Counted from the first letter of the stretch, positions 25,126 through 35,855 are shown. The stretch is 64,000 nt of DNA from Lantana camara (GCA_037501455.1 CM074856.1:93322001-93386000); one strand, 5' to 3'. Notes: generated from the letters alone by a model not told the origin. Numbers and translations are program-made.

Positions 25126-25652
25126 ACCCCTCGTTTTATCTTTTAGTTGCAGGTTCTTTTGGCTGAGCTAGGCGGAAGTGAGTCTTCTGAGTCACACTTG
25201 TCAGTCTAGTTAGAGTTAGGATGCATTTGTCGCATACTTTACTTATGTTATGCATTTATGTTTCATACTTGAAGGTTATGTTTATGTTCTACTTAGACTT
25301 AAACTCGTGTGGGGTTAGTAAGATATTATTTGGATGTTATTAGATATTGATGATACTTATGCTGATTATTATATTGGATTATGAATTGATATTCGGGATT
25401 AGGTATCTATGCTAGTTGAACCCGTCACCTGTTTTGCATGTTTTGTTTAAATGCTTCCGCTATCTATTGTTGTTGGTTTTAATTGCTTCCGCACCCTGAG
25501 TTTGTCAAGTTAGATCCGCCTAGCCTAGTGTGTGAGTTGGTCTCCCATTTGCTATGGTTCGGATTCGGGCATGGACTTCCTATTTCATGACCGGGTCTGG
25601 GTCCTAGTGCGGGGGATGTAGTATCCTCCGTCTGGGGTGCTACATCCTTAAG

Positions 25653-25664
25653 TGGTATCAGAGC
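25653..25664 (+). other. Primer-binding site after LTR-a (orphan)
   Basis: TGGTATCAGAGC eight bases after LTR-a. Only about 40 bases of internal sequence follow before LTR-b, so this PBS has no downstream gag of its own. Confidence 0.88.
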
Positions 25665-25691
25665 TCTAGGTTGCAAAACCGAGCTCTTGAG

Positions 25692-28650
25692 TCGTACAGG
25701 TATGTGTCACGAGAGAGTTTAAGTTACGCACTTATGTGATCTAATTCCCTTTTTATGTGTTCAATTCCAACTTTGATTGAAAATGAGACTTAATTGACTA
25801 AAATCCAAAATGATAAAATATGAATTCTTGCATGACAACCTAAGAACGGAACTTATGTGAATTGAAATTAATTGTTAGAATTGGATTTAAATAGGACTTG
25901 GACCTATTTGTGTGTTTAGGGCCTAACATGAGCTAGGTGAGTTTTGGGTCGTTCGGGGCCTACATGAGCTCGGGAATTCGAATTTGAATTCCGACACCAC
26001 CATTGGACTTAATTCGGTGATTTGGGTCCCATGGAATTTACTTTATATTTTTTAGAAACCGTTTAGACCTTGAACCTTTTAATCTTGACCTATTGGGCCG
26101 AAAGTCATTTATTTGAGCCCAAATCCTAATAAAGCCTCTAGCCTCATTTTATATCATGAAACCCTAACCTAGATCCCCTTTCTCATTTAACTTCAAACCT
26201 CAAAATAGCCTCATTGTGACAGCCATGGAGAAGCTTTAAGAGAGGATGAAGATTTAAGCCATTCCACACCTTCAAGAGCTCATATCTCCCTCGTTTCTTC
26301 ATCATTTCAAGAGCTAAGGTAAGCTACGAATTTCCCTTGATGTGTATTTCATTTCTATCCTTGAATCTTAACATGAAATTGAATGTATGAACTTATATGA
26401 GGAAGTCTTGTGAAAATGGTGATTTATGCCCCACTTGAAGAATATGACTCTAATGGTGAATCCTTGAGTTCTTGAGCATGAATTTGTGTTAAGATTCAAT
26501 TTCATGTTAATATTCAACTTGAAGAATATGGCTCTAATGGTGAATCCTTGAGTTCTTGAGCATGAATATGTGTTTCTCCATGTTGAATAAGTGTTATAGC
26601 TGTTGATGGTATGATAAGGAGTGAGTTTGAATGCATCTTGCCATGGTTGGAGCTTGATTTTCATGAAAATGGGTTGTATGAGTTTTGGCCAAAATCACCC
26701 TTGTTCTTGAGCTAAATTGATAATTATCTGATAAGCATGATTTATGTGATAATATATATGATTTTCGTGGAAATTTTATGGTTTAAATTGTGTGAAATCG
26801 GCCATTTTCGGCCATCGTTGTCTTCTTCCCGAAGCTGTGAAGCTTCTGCACTAGACAGATGCCCAGAACGGCCCTTCCCGCCAAGGGCTGATGTCAGCAC
26901 GCGAGAACGGGAAGGGTCGTTCCCGTTTTTGCCTTGAGATGGGAACGGCCGTTCCCATGCTCACTAGGTGATTTCTGGGAAGGACCGTTCCCATGCTTAG
27001 TTATGCATGAGAATGGCTGTTACGGAGCTACTGTTACACTTTGCACTCGTCTTTTCCCTGTTTGCTTGATCCGTTTGAATTGCTTTATGACTTATATGCT
27101 TCAATATGATTTCAAATGCTTTGTTAAACTTTAATACTTCGTTAATTGCATGACTTGGTGGAATATATGAACTATGTGTGTACACTTCATTCCATATCAC
27201 ATATCATTCATCTCTTGGTACGCCGTGCGTCTTACTTGGTTCATATAGAGTTTAAGTCTGGGTTTCTGTATGCCTTGTCACAGAGTTTGGTGGTGCCGGT
27301 GGGCCCGAGGTTTAGAGTGTTTGGCCCTTCACACTCTCAGACTCTACTTGCACAAGGCGAGGTTTAGGATTTTGTATAGTTAAGCGACCTACGACCTTAA
27401 TATGATGATTTCAATCCTTGCATGCGGCTATATACTATATAAATATATATGACTAGATATATGTTGGATATGATATGATTATGACCTTGTGGACCATCCT
27501 TGGTTTTGAAAATTAAATATGAAGGCATATGTAAGCCATTCTGGAAAATATGATATGTTATGATTCTGTAGCGAGTTTGCCATGAAATATTGGTATCTGT
27601 ATGTATGTATATATGTGGATCCGAGGAGCTACGGGTAAGGAGCCCCCGGGACGGTTAGGGCCGTCGGGGATATACCTGTGCGTAGTTCCATTTGAGATAT
27701 CATTGCGCGACTCTTAAAGGAGATAGGGGAGGGCGTAATATCTTGAGCCTTCGGTGTACAGCCGGGGAGGGCACTTGTGGGTTCGCTACCCCTTGTGAGT
27801 ATGTATGTATGTTATTGATGGTTAGGGTCAACGCGTGGCTCTTCCATCAATGGAGTAGAGGATGGATTGATTCTGCTTTAAGTTCTGTTCAGTTATGAGG
27901 AGTAAAGGTTGGAAGCCCGTACTCGCCGGGTATATGTTATGAATGTATGGGATTTTTGAAACGGGATAGGCTTCTCTAAATAGTTTTCCAAACTTATACT
28001 ATTTTGGGTATTTCAACTATTTTGGCGTGCAAACCCTAATCCCGGTTCATGAGTCCACCCTTATTTATGTGTTGTGCTCTATATATATATTGTGGGTGTG
28101 CGTTAGCCCCCTCACACAGTCAGTTGACTGACCCCTCGTTTTATCTTTTAGTTGCAGGTTCTTTTGGCTGAGCTAGTCGGAAGTGAGTCTTCGGAGTCAC
28201 ACTTGTCAGTCTAGTTGGAGTTAGGATGCATTTGTCGCATACTTTACTTATGTTATGTATTGATGTTTCATACTTGAAGGTTATGTTTATGTTCTACTTA
28301 GACTTAAACTCGTGTGGGGTTAGTAAGCTATTATTTGGATGTTATTAGATATTGATGATACTTATGCTGATTATTATATTGGATTATGAATTGATATTTC
28401 GGGATTATGTATCTATGCTAGTTGAACCCGTCACCTGTTTTGCATGTTTTGTTTAAATGCTTCCGCTATCTATTATTGTTGGTTTTAATTGCTTCCGCAC
28501 CCTGAGTTTGTCAAGTTAGATCCGCCTAGCCTAGTGTGTGAGTTGGTCTCCCGTTCGATATGGTTCGGATTCAGGCATGGACTTCCTATTTCATGACCTG
28601 GTCTGGGTCCTAGTGCGGGGGATGTGGTATCCTCCGTCTGGGGTGCTACA
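25692..28650 (+). mobile_element. Family-1 LTR-b, first 21 bases missing
   Basis: Begins within the LTR at TCGTACAGGTATG; the junction with internal sequence shares TCGT. Ends GGGGTGCTACA at 28650, directly before a second PBS. It has a private duplication of about 90 bp near 26470-26570 and a shortened GC-palindrome cluster at 26869-27020. Hairpin at 28127-28140. Confidence 0.88.
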
Positions 28651-28658
28651 TCCTTAAG

Positions 28659-28670
28659 TGGTATCAGAGC
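28659..28670 (+). other. Primer-binding site after LTR-b
   Basis: TGGTATCAGAGC eight bases after the LTR end; this is the PBS of the complete internal region. Confidence 0.88.
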
Positions 28671-30069
28671 TCTAGGTTGCAAAACCGAGCTCTTGAGTCG
28701 TGTTGAGTCTGTCTAGGTTGTACGGCATAGGAATAATTGCGCATTACATTTGTTTGACTTGATACTTTGACCCTTCAGCATGAATTGTTTAGCAATTATA
28801 TGATTGTGTGCACATTATGACTTTGATTATGCAACATCTTATTTTATGTGCTTTATAAATTACAGCTAATTGTTTCATTTACGTGATATACGTGTTACCT
28901 TTCATTTGCATCTTTAATCCGCATGCATCGAATTTAGTGTTTGAATTTCAGGGTACCCTATGAGTCAACACTGAGATTTTCCTCCGTCAACACTACCTAT
29001 TGGCACTACAATGAAAACACACCATAATTAGAAGGTGAAAGGATTCTTTACTAAAATCAATGGTCATAAAAAGGTTCAGAGTTGAAGGAAAGATATTTTC
29101 TATATTGACTTACTATCTTAAAGTCAAATGGAAGATAGGGTTTAACGAATTTTGACCTTCAGGATTCATTCATTTGAAAGTAGTCACCTTGTTGATGGAA
29201 ACGAGTTAATGTAGAAGAATCCGATCAAGTTCAAGGGATGTGGATAGGTAGCCATGTTGGTGCTAACTTAAGCAACGAGCTACAAACCATCGGTGAGCCT
29301 TGAAGGTTTTGGTGTCGGTTAGAGTTAACAAACGATGAGACAAGATTGCTTGCTAGCTCTCTGGGTGTTCCTTGAAAGATGAGATGGAAGACACTGTTGA
29401 GGTGGGAATAGAACACTTAGATGCCGAAAGACTTTATTCAAGTTTTAGAATCATAGACCATGGAATGCTTTGGGAAGTGCTTAGCACCATGATCATCCAA
29501 CGAAGCTCTGAGGTAAATATCGGATTGATAAACAAGTCATGGACAACCCCTTGAAGATGAGTAGACTAAGACTTAACATATAAATCAGAATTCTTGGGAG
29601 AACTGAGGATGATTCTAGTTGATCAAGGATTACGGTCTAGTGAGGGGGTTGGGTGATAGACAAGCTCTGTTGAGTCACCACTTTACGAAAAGACTCAAGA
29701 CAAAGAAGTTCAGATGACGAAGGTTGTATCATTATCGGCTTAATCAACTCCTGCTGCTTCACCTCGACTCTCTTGTCAAGATTATTGCACTTCGGTTAAC
29801 GGTACGCCGAGCATTCATGACATTTGCATACATGCATCGCTTAAATACTCTTAGCTTGTTTTGTTTGATGTGGATGATGACTATTGTGATAACTTATGTG
29901 TATGAACATCTCAGTTTGATAAGCTATACATTTGAATTCTCATCACATTGCTGAATTTATATAATGTGAAACATTACTTGCCTTGATGTTGATAATTGAT
30001 TTATGATTTGACATGAGCATTTACTAACAGACATGCGTACACAGGAGTTGTAATTGTTGACATTTTAGG
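28671..30069 (+). mobile_element. Family-1 leader between PBS and gag, with a 1.16-kb segment unique to this copy
   Basis: The minus-strand copies have only about 240 bp here. The flanks match them (up to about 28732 and again from about 29890), so roughly 28732-29889 is either an insertion in this copy or a deletion in the others. The segment has only short frames (up to about 76 residues) and no domain I recognise. Confidence 0.65.
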
Positions 30070-31347
30070 ATGATACCCTACGGTCAGTCTTCTCAACCCA
30101 ATCTGTACAATCAAGGGCAACTTCCAATCGACTCACCACCTATTAACCCTGTGGCAAGGATGTATCTGGAGTTCATGTCTTTCAACCCTGCCCTATTCGA
30201 AGGAGGTGATGAAATTTGTGCTAGTCAATGGCTTTCGGGGATGGAGGGCTTATTTGAAGCGTGGCCATGCAGCACTCACAATATGGCACGACTTACCTCT
30301 CTACTTTTACGTGGGCCTACAAAACAATGGTGGAGAGAAGTTGTTCAGAGTTCTGGGGTAAGGAGTGAAGCATTGACATGGGATGTGTTCGCTCTGGAGT
30401 TTAGGAAAAGGTTCACACTGGCCACCCTACAGAAGCAAAGATTGAAAGCCTTTTTCACGTTAAAGCAGTGGGATAAGACCGTTGAAGGCCAGAAGGAGGA
30501 GTTTGAGGGATTGAGTAGGTTTGTACCCAACGTCATGGGCAATGATTGGATGAAGGCTAGGCATTTCTTGGAAGGTCTACGGAGTGAACTTAAGGAGTTT
30601 GTACTCGTGGGGAACACGGGCACTTGGGAGGAGGTCACTGAGGGAGCATTAGCGGTGGAGGTTGGCATGAGAGAGTTAGACAGGAGAGGACATACATCGG
30701 GGATCGGACTTGGGACGAGAGTGTATTTGGACTCTCCGATGGGAGGAGGATTCCATCCGCATGGGACTCGAGGTAAGAGAACTCGGGGAAAAGGACACGA
30801 GACCGGGAGTACTTCAAAGCCGAGGAGCGAACCCCAGTGGTGTACTTATTGTGGAGGAAACACCAATGTGTACGATACGTGTTGGAAGAGGTTGGGGAGA
30901 TTTTACTGTTGCGGGTCGCCGAAGCATAAGATTTTTGATTGTGACCGATCGAAAGCTAAGATGCGACGAGTACGAGAGCGGCACCTTCAAATTGAGAACC
31001 AACAAGGACCCGATGTTTCTGATACCCCCATAGGACCACAGAGCTTTATCAACAAGAAGCCCCGAACTACTACTGCCGCAGCACCTCCAGTTTTACTAGC
31101 TCTAGCTATTTGTTCTCACTGTCAGGGTTCTCATCCGTAGGAGAGGTGTTGGAGGTATTTGGGTAGATGCTTGGTGTGTGGTTCAGCTGAGCACAAGAGG
31201 AACACTTGTCCAAAGAAGAGGCTAGCTATTCAGGCTCGTGTATATGCCCTTGATGGAGAGGAGGAAGTAGCAGAGGTTAATCAGAATGCCGCAGTGGAAG
31301 GTACAATAAACATTCATAGCACGAGCATACATACATCGTTTATTTGA
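30070..31347 (+). pseudogene. gag: Family-1 gag, copy C (one in-frame stop)
   Basis: Best preserved gag here: 425 codons in one frame, broken only by TAG at 31138-31140 (codon 357), where the relatives have Leu. The protein would form the retrotransposon particle and package RNA. Residues about 30-190 form a Retrotrans_gag-type domain (MYLEFMSFNPALF, KQWW, WDVFALEFRKRF). Zinc-knuckle boxes follow: C258-C271 with Asn for His, C281-C291 with Phe for the first Cys, C348-C360 intact but spanning the stop, and C367-C380 (CLVCGSAEHKRNTC) intact. The C-terminus GTINIHSTSIHTSFI-stop resembles the start of a gypsy protease without its active-site motif. Unlike copies A and B it lacks the G-run frameshift. 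The start is chosen because ATG followed by the PYGQS motif is common to all three copies. Not functional as read. Confidence 0.9.
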
Positions 31348-31462
31348 CTCTTATTATTATGTGATATACTTGCTAATTGTGACATGCGTTGATTGTTGTA
31401 ATTTTCAACTGTGCTACTTTGAGGTGCGTAGGCACAAGTGCTTCAAATAATTGTATTCATGT

Positions 31463-31910
31463 GCTAGAGAGATGTCAAGATCTCTCGTTCTCAGTGTGAG
31501 GAAGATTTAATTCTCTCTAATTGCGTGTTTGGGAGATGTTCATTCTCTCAATTTATGTGTTAGAGAGTCGCAGGATTCTCTACTTATGTGATAGAAAGAT
31601 GTTGGGTTCTTTCTGAGTTTTGTGCACGAGAGATGTTGGATTCTCTTGTACTTAGATATTCAGGAGATGTTGGATTCTCTTGAATTTAGGGTTTTGAGAA
31701 ATGCTGGAATTTCTTGAACTAGAATGTTGGAAGATGTTGGAATTTGTCCAACTTAGGCTGAGAGATGGGGTTCTCTCAATTGTCTGCTCGAGAGACAGGG
31801 TTCTCTCTTGTGTGATCGAGAGACGGGGTTCTCTCGCTTTCTGTGTTCGAGAGACGGGGTTCTCTCACCTTTTGTGCTGAGAGATGGGATTCTCTCTGTG
31901 TGTCTTGGTT
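31463..31910 (+). repeat. 3' tail of GAGAGA...TCTCTC hairpin repeats
   Basis: About a dozen degenerate units, each reading like GAGAGATGTTGGATTCTCT or GAGAGACGGGGTTCTCTC, able to fold as short hairpins. The order and wording of the units match the tails of the minus-strand copies. Confidence 0.8.
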
Positions 31911-32187
31911 GTGAGGTACGTCGATGATTACGGACTACAAGAAGCAAGAGCGGGATGTCCTTGAAGAGACGTTAGTTCTACAACGAAGAGTCGACTGATC
32001 TTACGATAGAAGAATTACAATTTACTTCGGACTTGATGATTGTGAAGTATCTAGATGAGATTCAAGATCGGGTTATGGAAAGGACAGAAATCGGAGGAAC
32101 CAACTTGGGAGATTAATGAGGTAATGAAGAAGTTGTGACCGGGTTCGTTTGAAGCCGAGTAGCGAACCTGGGGACCAGGTTCTCCTA

Positions 32188-32199
32188 CGGGGGGGAGAT
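32188..32199 (+). other. Polypurine tract
   Basis: ACGGGGGGGAGAT-type purine run directly before the LTR-c start TGTGACGCCCC at 32200. Confidence 0.8.
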
Positions 32200-33317
32200 T
32201 GTGACGCCCCGTCCGATAAATCGTACAGGTATGCATCACGAGAGAGTTTACGTTACGCACTTATGTGATCTAATTCCCTTTTTATGTGTTCAATTCCCAC
32301 TTTGATTGAAAATGTGACTTAATTGACTAAAATCCAAAATGATAAAATATGAATTCTTGCATGACAACCTAAGAACGGAACTTATGTGAATTTAAATTAA
32401 TTGTTAGAGTTGGATTTAAATAGGACTTGGACCTATTTGTGTGTTTAGGGCCTAACATGAGCTAGGTGAGTTTTGGGTCGTTCGGGACCTATATGAGCTC
32501 GGGAATTCGAATTCGAATTCCGACACCACCATTGGACTTGATTCGGTGATTTGGGTCCCATGGAATTTACTTTATATTTTTCGGAAACCGTTTAGACCTT
32601 GAACCTTTTAATCTTGAACTATTGGGCCGAAAGTCGTTTATTTGAGCCCAAATCCTAATAAAGCCTCTAGCCTCATTTTATATCTTGAAACCCTAACCTA
32701 GATCCCCTTTCTCATTTCACTTCAAACCTCAAAATAGCCTCATTGTGACAGCCATGGAGAAGCTTCAAGAGAGGATGAAGATTTAAGCCATTCCACACCT
32801 TCAGGAGCTCATATCTCCCTCATTTCTTCATCATTTCAAGAGCTAAGGTAAGCTACGAATTTCCCTTGATGTGCATTTCATTTCTATCCTTGAATGTTAA
32901 CATGAAATTGAATGTATGAACTTGTATGGGGAAGTCTTGTGAAAATGGTGATTTATGCCCAACTTGAAGAATATGACTCTAATGGTGAATCCTTGAGTTC
33001 TTGAGCGTGAATATGTGTTTCTCCATGTTGAATATGTGCTATAGCTGTTGATGGTATGATAAGGAGTGAGTCTGAATGCATGTTGCCATGGTTGGAGCTT
33101 GATTTTCATGAAAATGGTTTGTATGAGTTTTGGCCAAAATCACCCTTGTTCTTGAGCTAAATTGATATTTATCTGATAAGCATGATTTATGTGATAATAT
33201 ATATGATTTTGGTGGAAATTTTATGGTTTAAATTGTGTGAAATCGGCCATTTTCGGCCATGGTTGTCTTCTTCCCGAAGCTGTAAAGCTTCTGCACATGA
33301 TAGACGCCCAGATCTGG

Positions 33318-33515
33318 TCGGAACGGCCATTCCCGTTTGGCCTTGGTGCCCGGAACGGCCCTTCCCGCCAAGGGCTGATGCTAGCACGCGAGAACGGGAA
33401 GGGTCGTTCCCGTTTTTGCCTTGAGATGGGAACGGCCGTTCCCATGCTCGCTAGGTGGTTTCTGAGAAGGACCGTTCCCATGCTTAGTTATGCGTGGGAA
33501 TGGCCGTTCCGGAGC
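33318..33515 (+). other. GC-rich palindrome cluster, LTR-c
   Basis: Repeated GGAACGGCC/GGCCGTTCC arms, including GGGAACGGCCGTTCCC at 33427-33442. Confidence 0.72.
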
Positions 33516-34606
33516 TACTGTTACACTTTGCACTTGTCTTTTCCGTGTTTGCTTGATCCGTTTGAATTGCTTTATGACTTATATGCTTTAATATGATTTC
33601 AAATGCTTTGTTAAACTTTAATACTTCGTTAATTGCATTACTTGGTGGAATATATGAACTATGTGTGTACATTTCATTCCATATCACATATCATTCATCT
33701 CTTAGTACGCCGTGCATCTTACTTGGTTCATATAGAGTTTAAGTCTGGGTTTCTATATGCCTTGTCACAGAGTTTGGTGGTGCCGGTGGGCCCGAGGTTT
33801 AGAGTGTTTGGCCCTTCACACTCTCAGACTCTACTTGCACAAGGTGAGGTTTAGGATTTTGTATAGTTAAGCGACCTACGACCTTAATATGATGATTTCA
33901 ATCCTTGCATGCGGCTATATACTATATATATATATATATATGACTAGATATATGTTGGATATGATATGATTATGACCTTGTGGACCATCCTTGGTTTTGA
34001 AAATTAAATATGAAGGCATATGTAAGCCATTTTGGAAAATATGATATGTTATGATTCTGTAGCGAGCTTTCCATGAAATATTGGTATCTATATTTATGTA
34101 TGTATGTGGATCCGAGGAGCTATGGGTAAGGAGCCCTCGGGACGGTTAGGGCCGTCAAAGATATACCTGTGCGTAGTTCCATTTGAGATATCATTGCTCG
34201 ACTCTTAAAGGAGATAGGGGAAGGCGTGATATCTTGAGCCTTCGGTGTACTACAGGGGAGGGCACTTGTGGGTTCGCTACCCCTTGTGAGTATGTATGTA
34301 TGTTTTGATGGTTAGGGTCAACGCGTGCCTCTTCCATCATTGGAGTAGAGGATGGATTGATTCTGCTTTATGTTCTGTTCAGTTATGAGGAGTAAAGGTT
34401 GGAAGCCCGTACTCGCCGGGTTTATGTTATGAATGTATGGGATTTGTGAAACGGGATAGGCTTCTCTAAATGGTTTCCAAACTTATACTATTTTGGGTAT
34501 TTCAACTGGTTTGGCGTTCAAACCCTAATCTCGGTTGATGAGTCCACTCTTATGTTATGTGTTGTGCTCTATATATATATTGTGGGTGTGCGTTAGCCCC
34601 CTCACA

Positions 34607-34620
34607 CAGTCAGTTGACTG
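34607..34620 (+). other. Conserved LTR hairpin, LTR-c
   Basis: CAGTCAGTTGACTG, 26 bp before the acceptor-like AG at 34646-34647. Confidence 0.6.
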
Positions 34621-35138
34621 ACCCCTCGTTTTATCTTTTAGTTGCAGGTTCTTTTGGCTGAGCTAGGCGGAAGTGAGTCTTCTGAGTCACACTTGTCAGT
34701 CTAGTTGGAGTTAGGATGCATTTGTTACATACTTTACTTATGTTATGTATTTATGTTTCATACTTGAAGGTTATATTTATGTTCTACTTAGACTTAAACC
34801 CGTGTGGGTTAGTAAGCTATTATTTGGATGTTATTAGATATTGATGGTACTTATGCTGATTATTATATTGAATTATGAATTGATATTCGGGATTAGGTAT
34901 CTATGCTAATTGAACCCGTCACCTGTTTTGCATGTTTTGTTTAAATGCTTCCGCTATCTATTGTTGTTGGTTTTAATTGCTTCCGCACTCTGAGTTTGTC
35001 AAGTTAGATCCGCCTAGCCTAGTGTGTGAGTTGGTCTCCCGTTCGCTATGGTTCGGATTCGGGCATGGACTTCCTATTTCATGACCGGGTCTGGGTCCTA
35101 GTGCGGGGGATGTGGTATCCTCCGTCTGGGGTGCTACA

Positions 35139-35855
35139 TTACTAACCTTGGAGGATTTAGTAGCAAATAACACATTTCATCAAAATTGAGGAGATATATC
35201 ACGGTATATTTCTTCCTTCTTCCATTTCATTCCATATTCATAATATACACACCTCCATATTTGCTCTCCTTCTACCGAGCCAAAACCTCCAAGAAGGGAA
35301 GAAGAAATTTCATGAATTCAAGCTTGGTTTCCAAGGAAATTCCATGTTTTGGGGCTCAACCATCCATTTGCATCATCTTCTTCCATTTTTTTTTCCTTTC
35401 AAGGTATATATAATTATGTATGTGAACTCTTGACAATATTTCTTGAAGCTAGGGTTAGTATTAAGCTAGCTAACTTGATTAATTGTTGTTAGAAGTATGA
35501 TCGTATGCTTATAACTTCAATTTCATACTTATATCTTGAGAATTATGGGATTATATGATGAGTTCATATATAAGCTATAGTTGGTGATTATGATGATTGA
35601 GGCATGATTTGTGTGTTTATATTGAGTTTTATTGTACCTAAAGCATGCATATATGTTCCTTTTCATGAATTACAATCTTTGGAATTGAATTACGATGGTT
35701 TGGTGAGTTTTGGTAAAGGTTCGAGCATCCCCTGTTCTTCATGCTCTGTTTCGGTAATGTCTGCGTAACGGGAACGACCCTTCCCGTTCCCTTTGTATTT
35801 GGGGAACAGCCGTTCCCATATTTTGAATTGTGTACGTGGCGGCGAGGATGGGAAC
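35139..35855 (+). mobile_element. LTR of family F8, continuation
   Basis: Begins with the second TTACT and continues the LTR that started at 19758. Donor-like AAG|GTATAT at 35404 and a GC-palindrome cluster at 35768-35852 that uses the same GGGAACG/CGTTCCC words as family 1. Interrupted at 35856 by a minus-strand LTR. Confidence 0.75.

Larger units (their letters stand above)
20100..25644 (+). mobile_element. Family-1 LTR-a with two nested insertions
   Basis: About 2937 bp once the mini solo LTR (20651-20978) and copia solo LTR (22062-24331) and their duplications are subtracted, almost the same as LTR-c (2939 bp). Starts TGTGACGCCCCATCC, ends GGGGTGCTACA. It lacks the TATA-containing segment of the minus-strand array. 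Hairpin at 25112-25125, GC-palindrome cluster 21552-21759. Confidence 0.9.
20100..35138 (+). mobile_element. Family-1 gag-only retrotransposon with three LTRs and two PBSs
   Basis: Order: LTR-a 20100-25644 (with two nested solo LTRs), a stub of about 50 bp of internal sequence containing a PBS, LTR-b 25692-28650 lacking its first 21 bases, complete internal region 28651-32199 (PBS, leader, gag, hairpin-repeat tail, polypurine tract), LTR-c 32200-35138. TTACT flanks the whole. A single insertion event therefore underlies it, and the extra LTR arose later inside. The simplest path is unequal LTR recombination giving two internal regions, followed by deletion of most of the first through the 4-base match TCGT at 25692-25695. 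Confidence 0.9.
32200..35138 (+). mobile_element. Family-1 LTR-c (3' LTR)
   Basis: 2939 bp, complete: TGTGACGCCCCGTCCG to GGGGTGCTACA. Both nested insertions of LTR-a are absent. Candidate intron 32848-34647 (AAG|GTAAGC to TTGCAG|G) encloses the GC-palindrome cluster 33318-33515 and the hairpin 34607-34620. GGGATTAGGTATC...GAACCCG module at 34888-34919. No TATA box is seen at the position where the minus-strand array has one. Confidence 0.92.

Noticed and set aside
25653..25670. tRNA gene fragment
   Set aside because: TGGTATCAGAGC is complementary to the tRNA-Met 3' end and sits next to an LTR, so it is a primer-binding site.
29231..29560. Short open frames of about 60 codons in the family-1 leader
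   Set aside because: No recognisable motif and no counterpart in the other copies of the element.
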